Source: Clostridiales bacterium
GTDB lineage: Bacteria > Bacillota > Clostridia > Christensenellales > Borkfalkiaceae
Assembly: GCA_015055835.1 (NCBI GenBank)
Contig: SVHJ01000014.1
Coordinates: 1 to 33,131, forward strand
Direction of reading: 5' to 3'
DNA: 33,131 nt
Made by a program: the position numbers and the translations under genes. Below are positions 22,764 through 30,900 of the stretch, in pieces (within the stretch, counting starts at the first letter, position 1; every line of letters starts with the position of its first letter). The notes under the pieces are model-generated. The model made no database searches. It saw only the letters and a program-made list of their open reading frames with translations, and was not told where the DNA came from.

Positions 22764-23246
22764 ATGGAAAAATTAAAAAACAGTCTTATTAAACTACTTA
22801 CGGATAACGCAAGATATTCTTTTAAAGAACTTTCTTTAATGCTTGGCGTAGATGAAACTACTATACAAAGAGCGATTGAAGAAATGGAAAATGACGGAAT
22901 TATCGTTAAATATGCCCTTATCGTTAATGCTGAAAAATTACCTGAAGAAAAGGTTGAAGCGTTAATTGAAATTAAGGTTGTACCTCAAAAACTAAAAGGT
23001 TTTGAGGCTATCGCTGATGAAATTTGTAGATTTAAAGAGGTAAAGAGTTTATATTTAATGAGTGGTGGTTTTGACCTTGCTGTTTTTGTTGAAGGTAAGT
23101 CTATTACCGACGTTTCTAAAATAGTTTCTGAAAAACTTGCCGTTATTGACGGCGTGTTAGGGCTTCAAACACACTTTATTTTAAAGAAGTATAAAATTGA
23201 AGGACAAATGACCAAAAAAGAAGAAGATAAAAGAGAGTTAATCTAA
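22764..23246 (+). CDS. Lrp/AsnC family transcriptional regulator
   Basis: 160 residues: N-terminal winged helix (about 1-60, with LSLMLGVDETTIQRAIEEMENDGII) and C-terminal RAM effector domain (about 65-145, ALIEIKVVPQKLKGFEAIADEIC, then SLYLMSGGFDLAVFVEG). Members sense amino acids. The gene is 6 bases ahead of an aminotransferase and likely regulates it or shares its regulon. Confidence 0.9.
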   Translation: MEKLKNSLIKLLTDNARYSFKELSLMLGVDETTIQRAIEEMENDGIIVKYALIVNAEKLPEEKVEALIEIKVVPQKLKGFEAIADEICRFKEVKSLYLMSGGFDLAVFVEGKSITDVSKIVSEKLAVIDGVLGLQTHFILKKYKIEGQMTKKEEDKRELI

Positions 23247-23252
23247 CCGTTT

Positions 23253-24425
23253 ATGAGAAGTTTTGTATCAAAAAGAGCAGGCGAATTAAAGCCTAGTGGA
23301 ATTAGAAAATTTTTTGATATCGTAGCAACGGAAAAGGACGTTATATCTTTGGGGGTAGGCGAGCCTGATTTTATCACGCCGTGGGAAATTCGTACGGCAG
23401 GTATTAACGCTATTAAAAAAGGTTATACTCAATATACTTCAAATAGTGGACTACTTGAACTTAGAAAGGAAATTTCTATCTACCTAAAAGACCGTTTTAA
23501 CGTTGATTTTAAGGAAAACGAAATGGTAATTACCGTTGGAGCAAGTGAGGGTATCGACCTATCTCTTCGCGCAATCGTTGATGAAGGAGATGAAATTTTA
23601 GTTCCTGACCCAAGTTACGTTTCTTATAGTCCTATTATAGAATTAATCGGTGGAAAGGCTGTGGCTGTTCCTTGTTCTGGGGATAACGGCTTTAAACTTT
23701 TACCAGAAATGCTTGAAAAGGTTATTACACCTAAAACAAAGGCAATAATTTTTCCTTATCCAAATAACCCAACTGGTGGAATTATGGAAAAGGAATATAT
23801 TGACGCAATAATTCCTGTTATATTAAAACACGACCTACTTGTTATTTCTGATGAAATTTACGCTGAACTAACTTACGGCACAAAACATTACTCAATTTGT
23901 TCAGTACCTGAACTAAAAGGCAGGGTGGTTTTAATAAGTGGTTTTTCAAAAGCGTTTGCAATGACCGGCTGGAGAGTTGGTTTTATTGCTGGCCCTAAAG
24001 AAGTTATGAGCGCCGTTCTTAAAATTCACCAATACGGCGCAATTTGCGCTCCAATATTTTCTCAACACGCTGCGCTTGAGGGGCTTGTTGATGGTAAAAA
24101 AGATAATTTTGCTACGATAAACTATATGACGGAAGAATACGACGTTAGAAGAAAGTTTATGTACAAATCTTTTATTGAAATGGGGCTTGACTGTTTTGAA
24201 CCAAAAGGGGCGTTTTATATCTTCCCTTCAGTAAAATCGCTTTGTTTAACGGGTGATGAGTTTGCTGAAAGGTTGTTAAAAGAAGAAAAGGTAGCAGTAG
24301 TGTCTGGTAGAGCTTTTGGTGACTGTGGAAAATATTTTATAAGATGTTCTTACGCATATTCAATGGAAAATCTTGTAAAAGCAATGGCAAAAATCAAGGC
24401 GTTTGTTGAAAGAAATAGAAAATAA
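23253..24425 (+). CDS. class I/II PLP-dependent aminotransferase
   Basis: 390 residues, fold type I. SLGVGEPDF (about 32-40), PYPNNPTGG (about 168-176, substrate/PLP Asn), SDEIYAEL with Asp 200, and the Schiff-base Lys 233 in SGFSKAFAMTGWR. Transfers amino groups between an amino acid and a 2-oxo acid; exact substrate not readable. No ribosome site sits close to ATG 23253, so translation is probably coupled to the lrp gene. Confidence 0.93.
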   Translation: MRSFVSKRAGELKPSGIRKFFDIVATEKDVISLGVGEPDFITPWEIRTAGINAIKKGYTQYTSNSGLLELRKEISIYLKDRFNVDFKENEMVITVGASEGIDLSLRAIVDEGDEILVPDPSYVSYSPIIELIGGKAVAVPCSGDNGFKLLPEMLEKVITPKTKAIIFPYPNNPTGGIMEKEYIDAIIPVILKHDLLVISDEIYAELTYGTKHYSICSVPELKGRVVLISGFSKAFAMTGWRVGFIAGPKEVMSAVLKIHQYGAICAPIFSQHAALEGLVDGKKDNFATINYMTEEYDVRRKFMYKSFIEMGLDCFEPKGAFYIFPSVKSLCLTGDEFAERLLKEEKVAVVSGRAFGDCGKYFIRCSYAYSMENLVKAMAKIKAFVERNRK

Positions 24426-24449
24426 AAGACGGTAAACCCGTCTTTTTTT
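24426..24449 (+). terminator. intrinsic terminator after the aminotransferase gene
   Basis: AAGACGG (24426-24432) pairs with CCGTCTT (24438-24444), loop TAAAC, followed by T to 24449. Confidence 0.85.
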
Positions 24450-24488
24450 CAAGGAAAAGTAAAGAAAAACTGGGTAAAATTATTACAT

Positions 24489-25634
24489 ATGGCTAAAAAG
24501 AAGTGGGTAAAAGCAAGACACGGGGTTGTTAGAGGTGTTATTAGACCGTTTGTTTATGCTTTTGCTAAAACAAAAGTAAAACTTAATAAAAAAGACCTTG
24601 AACTAGAAAAAAATCAGCCTTGTTTGGTGTGTTACAACCACCAAACTAATTTTGATCCGTTTTTAGTTGGTTTAACTATGGGTAAAAGAAAGTTTTATTA
24701 CGTAGCAAGCGAACATATCTTTTCAAAAGGGTTTGTTAGTTCACTTCTTAAATATTTTATTGCGCCTATTCCGTTTATGAAATCGGGGGTAAACACCTCT
24801 TCTATAATGAACTGTGGTAGAGTTGTTAGAGAGGGCGCATCTATTGTAATTTCGCCTGAGGGAAACAGAACTTATACTGGGGAAACTACTTCTATTAAAG
24901 ATACTATCGTTAAATTCGTTAGATTTTTAAAAGTGCCACTTGTTTTAATTAACATTAAAGGTAACTATTCTTGCCGTCCACGTTGGGCAAAATCAAAAAG
25001 AAAGGGCGAAGTTAGCGTTGAACCGGTTAAAATCATTAAAAAAGAAGAGTATGATAACCTAACCGACGACGAACTTTTAAAAGTTATTAAAGAAAAACTT
25101 TACGTTAACGAAAGTTTTGACGGAAAGGCTTATAAAAATAAAAAGAAAAATAACGCTGAGTATTTAGAAAGATTTTTATACGTTTGTCCTAACTGTGGAA
25201 TAGTTCATTTTAAGTCAAAAGGTAGTAGCGTAACTTGTTCAAAATGTGGGTTAACGGCTAATATAGATGATTATAAAAAGTTTAGTGGCGTTTCTTTTGA
25301 AACCTTAAAAGACTGGGGCGATTATCAACAAGAATTTATTAAAAATTTTGATGATACTAATGAAATAATAAAAGATACCGTTAACTTATACCTTAACGAA
25401 AGGGAAAAGGGTAAAAAGAAACTAATGGACGGGGAAACCCTTTCTTTATATATTGACAAAATGTTAATTAAAGACAAAGAGTTTAATTTTAACGATATAT
25501 CTGGTATGGACGTCGTTGGGGATAACGCAATTTATTTCCATTTTGAAAATAAAACCTATCGTATAGATGGTGGCGAACGTTTTAACGCTATTAAATACGT
25601 TGATTTTTACAACAAATTTAAGGGGGAAAACTAA
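24489..25634 (+). CDS. PlsC-type lysophospholipid acyltransferase with C-terminal zinc ribbon
   Basis: 381 residues; typical PlsC enzymes have about 240. The acyltransferase domain (about 15-200) has the HQTNFD form of HX4D (His 51, Asp 56) and SPEGNRT (Glu 124) in place of EGTRS. It acylates a glycerolipid intermediate at the membrane. After about residue 225 come a CxxC/CxxC zinc ribbon (Cys 233, 236, 250, 253) and a further 120-residue acidic domain of unknown role. I find no clear ribosome site before ATG 24489. Its stop overlaps the gltS start by one base. Confidence 0.82.
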   Translation: MAKKKWVKARHGVVRGVIRPFVYAFAKTKVKLNKKDLELEKNQPCLVCYNHQTNFDPFLVGLTMGKRKFYYVASEHIFSKGFVSSLLKYFIAPIPFMKSGVNTSSIMNCGRVVREGASIVISPEGNRTYTGETTSIKDTIVKFVRFLKVPLVLINIKGNYSCRPRWAKSKRKGEVSVEPVKIIKKEEYDNLTDDELLKVIKEKLYVNESFDGKAYKNKKKNNAEYLERFLYVCPNCGIVHFKSKGSSVTCSKCGLTANIDDYKKFSGVSFETLKDWGDYQQEFIKNFDDTNEIIKDTVNLYLNEREKGKKKLMDGETLSLYIDKMLIKDKEFNFNDISGMDVVGDNAIYFHFENKTYRIDGGERFNAIKYVDFYNKFKGEN

Positions 25635-27043
25635 TGGTAACTGGTAATTTTTACGACTTAAACGTATGGTCGTTTATAGTTATTATTGCAATACTTTGTG
25701 GAGCAGTGCTACTAGCAAACGTACTTAAAAGATTTATTAAACCTTTAAGGGAAAGTTTAATACCAAACTCTGTTTTAGGGGGTATTATTCTTTTAATAAT
25801 TTCAACCGTTTGTTATTTTGTTTTCGATAATTATTTATTTAACCTACCACTTTTTAACCTATCTAAAGAATTTAGTGGTATGCAAACCTTAGAGGTTATT
25901 ACCTATCACGCGCTAGCAATAGGTTTTATTGCAATGGGTATGAGAACTACTGAAAAGAAGTTGACTAAAGCCCGTTCTGGTGAAATTTTTGATACTGGTG
26001 TTTTAACGGTTGCAACCTATCTTATTCAAGTTGTAGTAGGGTTAATTATTACCATAATCGCCTCTTTTATTATTATGGGTATTATACCAGCAGGGGGAAT
26101 TTTACTTGCCTTTGGTTTTGGACAAGGCACGGGACAAGCGCTAAACTATGGTACTATTTATCAACAAGACTTTGGCTTTCAAGGTGGTGGCAGTTTTGGT
26201 TTAACTATCGCTGCGCTTGGTTTTTTAGCGGCTGCTATCGGTGGCGTAATATTCCTTAACGTAATGAAAAAGCGTGGCAAGATTAAATTAATCGGTAAAG
26301 ATATCGGCGACAAGGAAGAATTTGAAGGGGAAAACGAAATTTTTTCAAGTGGTTCAATGGATAAATTAACCGTTCAAATCGGCGCTGTTATGTTAGTTTA
26401 TGCCCTTTCTTTTGGGTTAATGTATGGAATTTCAGCCCTTTTAGGGGACGGCGTTAGAAATATTATTTTTGGTTTTAACTTTCTTATAGGTACAGTTTTA
26501 ACAATCCCTGTTAAGGCAATTATAAAAAAGTTAAGAGCAAAAGGAGTAATGAAAAAAGAGTACATAAACAACTTTATGATGAACCGTATAGGTGGTTTTG
26601 CTTTTGACGTTATGATTGTTGCAGGTATCGGCGCAATTCAATTACATATGATTAAAGATTACTGGCTAGTATTAATCATAATGGCGCTACTTGGTACTAT
26701 AGTTACCTTTATTTATACAAGACTTAGTTGTAATAAACTATTCAAAGGTTATGCTGACGAACAATTTTTGGCGTCTTATGGTATGCTAACGGGTACTGCA
26801 AGTACTGGTATGATACTTCTTCGTGAAATTGACCCAGACTTAAAAACGCCTGCGTCTGAAAACCTAGTATATCAAAACCTACCTGCAATAGCATTTGGTT
26901 TTCCTATAATGATACTTGCAAACCTTGCGCCACAAAGCCCTATGATGACTTACATAGTGCTAGGCATAGTTGTAGTTTTATTCGTTTTACTAAATATAAT
27001 TTTATTTAGAAGAAGTATTTTTAGAAAAAAGATAAAAGAATAA
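25634..27043 (+). CDS. gltS: sodium/glutamate symporter family protein
   Basis: 469 residues, about twelve membrane spans. GltS-like features: two inverted halves, each with a Gly-rich re-entrant region (GFGQGTGQALNYGTIY at about 156 and MLTGTASTGMILLREIDPD at about 385). Predicted Na+-coupled uptake of glutamate or a related acid. GGGG precedes the start, which overlaps the acyltransferase stop. The neighbouring aminotransferase fits amino-acid use, but the substrate is inferred. Confidence 0.8.
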   Translation: MVTGNFYDLNVWSFIVIIAILCGAVLLANVLKRFIKPLRESLIPNSVLGGIILLIISTVCYFVFDNYLFNLPLFNLSKEFSGMQTLEVITYHALAIGFIAMGMRTTEKKLTKARSGEIFDTGVLTVATYLIQVVVGLIITIIASFIIMGIIPAGGILLAFGFGQGTGQALNYGTIYQQDFGFQGGGSFGLTIAALGFLAAAIGGVIFLNVMKKRGKIKLIGKDIGDKEEFEGENEIFSSGSMDKLTVQIGAVMLVYALSFGLMYGISALLGDGVRNIIFGFNFLIGTVLTIPVKAIIKKLRAKGVMKKEYINNFMMNRIGGFAFDVMIVAGIGAIQLHMIKDYWLVLIIMALLGTIVTFIYTRLSCNKLFKGYADEQFLASYGMLTGTASTGMILLREIDPDLKTPASENLVYQNLPAIAFGFPIMILANLAPQSPMMTYIVLGIVVVLFVLLNIILFRRSIFRKKIKE

Positions 27044-27060
27044 AAGTATTAAAAAGATAA

Positions 27061-27091
27061 AACTCGGCTTTTTATAAGCCGAGTTTTTTTG
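27061..27091 (+). terminator. intrinsic terminator after gltS
   Basis: AACTCGGCTT (27061-27070) pairs perfectly with AAGCCGAGTT (27076-27085), followed by a T run. Confidence 0.9.
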
Positions 27092-27105
27092 TGTAAAAAA
27101 ACTGC

Positions 27106-27134
27106 TTGATAAAACTTTTTGCGTGTGTTATAAT
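27106..27134 (+). promoter_or_regulatory. strong promoter of the structured RNA
   Basis: TTGATA (27106-27111), 17 bases, TATAAT (27129-27134). The start point near 27141 coincides with the first base of the closing stem. Confidence 0.75.
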
Positions 27135-27140
27135 AATTAT

Positions 27141-27271
27141 GCTACACATCTTAATAATTTTGGAAAGGACTATACTATTGTTAAAAACGTATGCTCTTTT
27201 CCCTTTCCGAAGGATGTGTAGCAACATAAGGGATGCGTTTTTGGTGCGTTCTTTATGGGCGCACTTTTTTT
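27141..27271 (+). ncRNA. probable structured small RNA or leader RNA, family unknown
   Basis: About 130 bases. GCTACACATC (27141-27150) pairs perfectly with GATGTGTAGC (27213-27222). Inside it GGAAAGG (27162-27168) pairs with CCTTTCC (27202-27208), enclosing an ATAC/GTAT helix and an A-rich loop. A terminator hairpin follows (27244-27251 with 27257-27264, then seven T). It has its own promoter and encodes no convincing protein. It may be a stand-alone RNA or a riboswitch-type leader of the small gene at 27287. I could not match it to 6S, SRP, tmRNA or any riboswitch family I know. Confidence 0.6.
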
Positions 27272-27286
27272 ATTTAGAGGGATATT

Positions 27287-27517
27287 ATGAAAAAAATTAC
27301 GAATGAAGAAATAGGCGAAATTATAGGCAAAATGGCTCAAGAAGTTCGTAGCAAAATGAATTATGAATTTAACGTGGCTAGAAGTCAAATGTGGATAGTC
27401 GAAAACGATTTGGTTAAAACTTTTTCTGCTGAACAAAAGAAATTGTATGATGATTTTGTTGAAAAAAGAAATGATTTTTACAGCATAGCGTCTGAAATAT
27501 ATGAAAAAAAGTATTAA
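27287..27517 (+). CDS. small protein of unknown function, 76 residues
   Basis: Helical and charged, no signal peptide: MKKITNEEIGEIIGKMAQEV, then SQMWIVENDLVKTFSAEQK and a DFVEKRNDFYSIASEIYEKKY end. GAGGG lies before ATG 27287. It follows a terminator-ended structured RNA by 15 bases and has its own terminator, so its expression may depend on read-through. I recognise no family. Confidence 0.65.
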   Translation: MKKITNEEIGEIIGKMAQEVRSKMNYEFNVARSQMWIVENDLVKTFSAEQKKLYDDFVEKRNDFYSIASEIYEKKY

Positions 27518-27544
27518 AAAAGGCTAACAACGTTAGCCTTTTTT
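27515..27544. terminator. bidirectional terminator between the small gene and thiT
   Basis: GGCTAAC (27522-27528) pairs with GTTAGCC (27532-27538), flanked by six A and six T, so it serves both convergent genes. Its stem shares the GGCTAAC core with the pckG terminator. Confidence 0.85.
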
Positions 27545-27574
27545 AATTTTTATTTTTTTGGAAGTTAATTAAAA

Positions 27575-28711
27575 CTATTTATCAAGTTCTTTTCTAAACG
27601 CTTTTGATGATAGTAAAATTAAGCCAACTACTACAACTAAAGCGATATCTATAAATACGTAGGTATTATAAACTGCGCTGTAAGTTAAAAAACTTGTTGC
27701 GCCTTCGTCCATTGCGTATGCACCAAAGGCAAACACGCCTGAAATAACGTGGGCGATATATCTAAAAGTACCAGTTAAAAGTACGCCGATAGTGAACTTT
27801 AACATAGGTTTATCAGAAAGTAGATTTAAGTCGGTTAGTAAACCTGATAGCGCTATCATTGAAAAGGCGATAGGGTAGTCAAGCATAAATTGCGCAGGGT
27901 GAACGATAAATGGGTCTTGTATTGCTTGAAGTAAGCCGTAAACAAAACCAACTACTAAACCTTTTTTCATACCGTATATATAACTAAATAAGCAGATAGG
28001 TAAGAAAGATACTAAGGTAATTGAACCACCTTGTAACCAAGCGCCTTCAAACTTAACGTAAGAAAGTACGAAAGATAGTGCAACAGAAACGCCTGCAAAA
28101 GCAATACACTTTGAGTCAAACGGTTTTTTGTTGTTTTTACCTACGATAAAGGCAGTAGCAACTACGATTAAAACAAGTAAACCTGCAAATGTGTAAAGTA
28201 GTGGTGAGTTAAGTTTACCATAATCGCCAGTATAATATCCGTCGCCAACAATGTTTTGAGCATAGAAGATTGCAATTAAAACGATAGTTATAACTAACGC
28301 TACAGCGCAAACGGCAAAAACTATTAAAGAAACCTTTTTAGTAGCCTCTGGCTTTTTCTTGCCTATAATAAATAGGGCAATTAAGCCGATTAAGGTTAAT
28401 AAAAGGGTAACTAAAACGGGAATAAATACAAAACCAACTATTTTGCTACTTACCCAGTTTTCTTCTAAATAGCCACCTGAAAACTTTTTCAAAATTTCAA
28501 GGACTACTAGGAAAATACCCATAACTAGCGCGTAAACGACTGCTACGCTACCAAAAGTTTTTGCTACTTCTGATTTAGTGTAAGTTTCTTTTTTGTTAAA
28601 AAATAAAACTATTAAACTTAAAATCATAGTACCAATTACGCCTATGCTAATCCATTTAGCAATAGGTTCGACCGTGTCAAAAAAATAATTTGACATTAAA
28701 TTAGATAACAT
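27575..28711 (-). CDS. thiT: ThiT thiamine ECF transporter S component with a ~200-residue membrane extension
   Basis: 378 residues; ThiT is normally about 180-200. The C-terminal half (about 200-375) carries ThiT signatures: AGVSVALSFVLSYVKFEGAW, LQGGSITLVSFLPICLFSYIYG, then LQAIQDPFIVHPAQFMLDYPIAF. The N-terminal half has about five further membrane spans (for example IGVIGTMILSLIVLFF and LVTLLLTLIGLIALFIIG) and short Lys-rich loops; it has no family I recognise. Thiamine import needs a shared ECF module that is not in this window. A TPP riboswitch upstream confirms the thiamine link. AAAGGAGG precedes the start. Confidence 0.9.
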   Translation of the reverse strand: MLSNLMSNYFFDTVEPIAKWISIGVIGTMILSLIVLFFNKKETYTKSEVAKTFGSVAVVYALVMGIFLVVLEILKKFSGGYLEENWVSSKIVGFVFIPVLVTLLLTLIGLIALFIIGKKKPEATKKVSLIVFAVCAVALVITIVLIAIFYAQNIVGDGYYTGDYGKLNSPLLYTFAGLLVLIVVATAFIVGKNNKKPFDSKCIAFAGVSVALSFVLSYVKFEGAWLQGGSITLVSFLPICLFSYIYGMKKGLVVGFVYGLLQAIQDPFIVHPAQFMLDYPIAFSMIALSGLLTDLNLLSDKPMLKFTIGVLLTGTFRYIAHVISGVFAFGAYAMDEGATSFLTYSAVYNTYVFIDIALVVVVGLILLSSKAFRKELDK

Positions 28712-28733
28712 AAAACCTCCTTTTATTCGCTAG

Positions 28734-28765
28734 TAAGAAAAAAAGCACCTATTTTTAGGTGCTTT
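28734..28765 (-). terminator. riboswitch-linked terminator in the thiT leader
   Basis: A perfect 10-bp stem (28742-28751 with 28756-28765) is followed on the minus strand by a run of T (complement of 28738-28744). It sits between the TPP aptamer and the thiT ribosome site, so it is the likely off-switch. Confidence 0.85.
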
Positions 28766-28774
28766 AATTTTAAG

Positions 28775-28856
28775 TTTTATAATCCAGCATTTCCTTCAAG
28801 CATTACCTTGCGGATTCAATGGTATAATCTCAGCCAAGTGGCACCCATAGCGAATA
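28775..28856 (-). ncRNA. TPP riboswitch (THI element)
   Basis: Read on the minus strand, the aptamer shows the conserved blocks in order: ATGGGTGCC, GGCTGAGATT, ACCATTGAATCC, GGTAATGC and AAGGAAATGC. The P5-like CAAG/CTTG helix encloses GTAATG. It controls thiT through the terminator at 28734-28765: TPP bound means transcription stops. Confidence 0.92.
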
Positions 28857-28874
28857 TTTAATTTTGATAAACTT

Positions 28875-28903
28875 ATAATAACACGATTTACCCCTTGCGT
28901 CAA
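28875..28903 (-). promoter_or_regulatory. thiT promoter
   Basis: On the minus strand TTGACG (28903-28898) and TATTAT (28880-28875) are 17 bases apart, starting transcription near 28868, just before the TPP aptamer. Confidence 0.7.
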
Positions 28904-28923
28904 GTAAAATTTTATGTTAAAAT
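28895..28923 (+). promoter_or_regulatory. promoter of the yfbR-like gene
   Basis: TTGCGT (28895-28900), 17 bases, TAAAAT (28918-28923). Its -35 overlaps the -35 of the divergent thiT promoter. Confidence 0.55.
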
Positions 28924-28951
28924 AAAATTCCTAAAAACAAAGGAGAATTTT

Positions 28952-29527
28952 ATGTACAAGTTTTTTGCTTATTTAGATAGAATGAAGTATATTAAACGCT
29001 GGTCGCTTATGCGTTCAACTAGGGAAGAAAATATTATGGAACACTCTTATTCCGTAGTATTAATTGCAGAGGCTTTAGCACTTATTAAAAACAAAATCTT
29101 TGGTGGAAAGGTTGACGTTTATAAAACGGTAAATATTGCTTGTTATCACGAAGTAAGTGAAGTTGTAACAGGCGATTTACCTACACCTATTAAATACTTT
29201 AACCCTGAAATTAAAAGGGCGTATAAAGATTTGGAAAATATTGCGTGTGATAAACTTTTAACCTATCTTCCTGATGAGTTAAAAGAAGAATACCGTGCGT
29301 TTGTTGAGCCTGACACCGATAGTTATGAGTATAAACTAGTTAAAATTGCCGATAGAATTAGCGCATACCTAAAGTGCGTTGAAGAGTTAAAGGTTGGAAA
29401 CAACGAATTCAAAAAGGCTAAAAAGCAAATTGAAAAGGATATCGACGGTTGCAAACTTTTAGAAGTTCAGTATTTTATGAAGAATATTGCGCCAACCTTT
29501 TCACTAACTTTAGATGAATTAGATTAA
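28952..29527 (+). CDS. YfbR-like HD-domain 5'-deoxynucleotidase with HE in place of HD
   Basis: 191 residues from ATG 28952 (AAGGAG upstream; the open frame to 28895 runs into the promoter). YfbR enzymes dephosphorylate deoxyribonucleoside 5'-monophosphates using a metal held by an HD motif. Family features are RWSLMRSTREENIMEHSYSV (His 31), TGDLPTPIKYFNPEIKRAY and KIADRISAYLKCVEEL with the last metal-binding Asp. The central pair, normally HD, reads His 66-Glu 67 in ACYHEVSEVV. Family membership is clear; activity with Glu is unknown. Confidence 0.85.
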   Translation: MYKFFAYLDRMKYIKRWSLMRSTREENIMEHSYSVVLIAEALALIKNKIFGGKVDVYKTVNIACYHEVSEVVTGDLPTPIKYFNPEIKRAYKDLENIACDKLLTYLPDELKEEYRAFVEPDTDSYEYKLVKIADRISAYLKCVEELKVGNNEFKKAKKQIEKDIDGCKLLEVQYFMKNIAPTFSLTLDELD

Positions 29528-29531
29528 AAAA

Positions 29532-29571
29532 TGCACAAAAAATAGCCAATATTTTAGTGCAGTTTTGTGCA
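29532..29571 (+). repeat. TGCACAAAA inverted repeat and TTTTxGTGCA direct repeats before the sugar ATPase gene
   Basis: TGCACAAAA (29532-29540) and TTTTGTGCA (29563-29571) are perfect inverted copies 22 bases apart. A third half-site, TTTTAGTGCA (29552-29561), lies between them in direct orientation to the last. No U-tract follows, so an operator is as likely as a terminator. Confidence 0.5.
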
Positions 29572-29611
29572 ATATATACAAATTAAGGGGCTTTATTTGT
29601 TTAAATTTACG

Positions 29612-29641
29612 TTGATTTTTAGTTTATATATATTGTATTAT
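29612..29641 (+). promoter_or_regulatory. promoter of the sugar ABC ATPase gene
   Basis: TTGATT (29612-29617), 18 bases, TATTAT (29636-29641). AAGGAG precedes the start at 29673. Confidence 0.5.
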
Positions 29642-29672
29642 ATAAAGGTAAATAAAGATAAGGAGATTAAGT

Positions 29673-30881
29673 ATGTCAAGTTTATTACTTAAAAACATTT
29701 ACAAGGTATATCCATCTGGCGTTACTGCTGTTACGGACTTTAACCTTGATATTGAAGACAAAGAATTTATCGTATTCGTAGGACCATCTGGTTGTGGTAA
29801 ATCTACAACTCTTCGTATGATTGCTGGTCTTGAAGAAATCACAGACGGTGAACTTTATATTGACGGCGTTTTAATGAACGACGTTGAACCAAAGGATAGA
29901 GATATCGCAATGGTTTTCCAAAACTACGCACTATATCCTCATATGTCAATTTACGACAACATGGCTTTCGGTCTTAAATTAAGAAAGATGCCTAAAGAAG
30001 AAATTGATGCAAGAGTACAAGAAGCTGCAAGAATTTTAGGTCTTGAAATGTACTTACAAAGAAAGCCAAAGGCTTTATCAGGTGGTCAAAAGCAAAGAGT
30101 TGCGCTAGGCCGTGCAATCGTTCGTGAACCAAAGGTATTCTTACTAGACGAACCTCTTTCTAACCTAGATGCTAAACTTCGTGCTCAAATGAGAACGGAA
30201 TTAACAAAACTTCACCACAAGTTAGCAACTACTTTCATTTACGTTACACACGACCAAATTGAAGCAATGACAATGGGTACTCGTATCGTTGTTATGAAAG
30301 ATGGTTTTATGCAACAAGTTGATACTCCACAAAACCTTTACGATTATCCTATTAACCTATTCGTTGCAGGATTTATCGGTACACCTCAAATGAACTTCTT
30401 TGATGCTAAGTTAACTGGCGCTAAAGACGAAGTTTACGTTGAATTTGGTGATGAAAAGATTTTATTACCTAAAGAAAAGGTTGAATTAATTTACGACTTA
30501 GACAAGTACTTAAATACTGATAAAGAAATTAAGCTTGGTATCCGTCCAGAAGACTTATCTGATGATAAAAGATTCGTTGGTAAAGACGGTAACCCAGTTA
30601 TCGACGTTAAGGTTGACGTGCTTGAAATGTTAGGTGCTGAAACACTTCTTTACTGCAAGTTAAAGGGTGATGAAACTGACGACGTTGTAGATAGTACTGC
30701 AACTATGATTGCTAAGGTTGACGCTAGATCAGAAAGCAAAATGGGTGAAAACATTAAACTTTCAGTTTCAGTAGCACATTGTCACTTATTCGATAAGGAA
30801 ACTGAAATGACAATTATGGCTAAAGATTTAGAACAAAAAGAAACATATATTGCTTCATTAAAGGCTACTGACGCTGAATAA
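29673..30881 (+). CDS. ugpC: MsmK/UgpC-type sugar ABC transporter ATP-binding protein
   Basis: 402 residues. ATPase subunit for carbohydrate importers of the CUT1 class. Walker [10 protein letters not shown] (37-45), Q-loop [11 protein letters not shown], signature LSGGQ (135-139), Walker B FLLDEP (156-161), switch His 193. The C-terminal part (about 240-380) is the TOBE/regulatory domain, with LGIRPEDL. No permease or binding-protein genes are adjacent, so it probably serves several importers elsewhere, as MsmK does in other Bacillota. Codons are strongly biased, suggesting high expression. Flanked by its own promoter and terminator. Confidence 0.93.
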   Translation: MSSLLLKNIYKVYPSGVTAVTDFNLDIEDKEFIVFVGPSGCGKSTTLRMIAGLEEITDGELYIDGVLMNDVEPKDRDIAMVFQNYALYPHMSIYDNMAFGLKLRKMPKEEIDARVQEAARILGLEMYLQRKPKALSGGQKQRVALGRAIVREPKVFLLDEPLSNLDAKLRAQMRTELTKLHHKLATTFIYVTHDQIEAMTMGTRIVVMKDGFMQQVDTPQNLYDYPINLFVAGFIGTPQMNFFDAKLTGAKDEVYVEFGDEKILLPKEKVELIYDLDKYLNTDKEIKLGIRPEDLSDDKRFVGKDGNPVIDVKVDVLEMLGAETLLYCKLKGDETDDVVDSTATMIAKVDARSESKMGENIKLSVSVAHCHLFDKETEMTIMAKDLEQKETYIASLKATDAE

Positions 30882-30900
30882 TAACAAAAAAAGTATTAAA

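Noticed and set aside
24475..24491. Leaderless acyltransferase mRNA from a TAAAAT box just before the start
   Set aside because: No matching -35 is present at a sensible distance; only the lack of a ribosome site is solid.
27106..27436. Two overlapping frames (plus 27106-27306 and minus 27170-27436)
   Set aside because: They run through a promoter, a stem-loop RNA and a terminator, lack ribosome sites, and read as noise.
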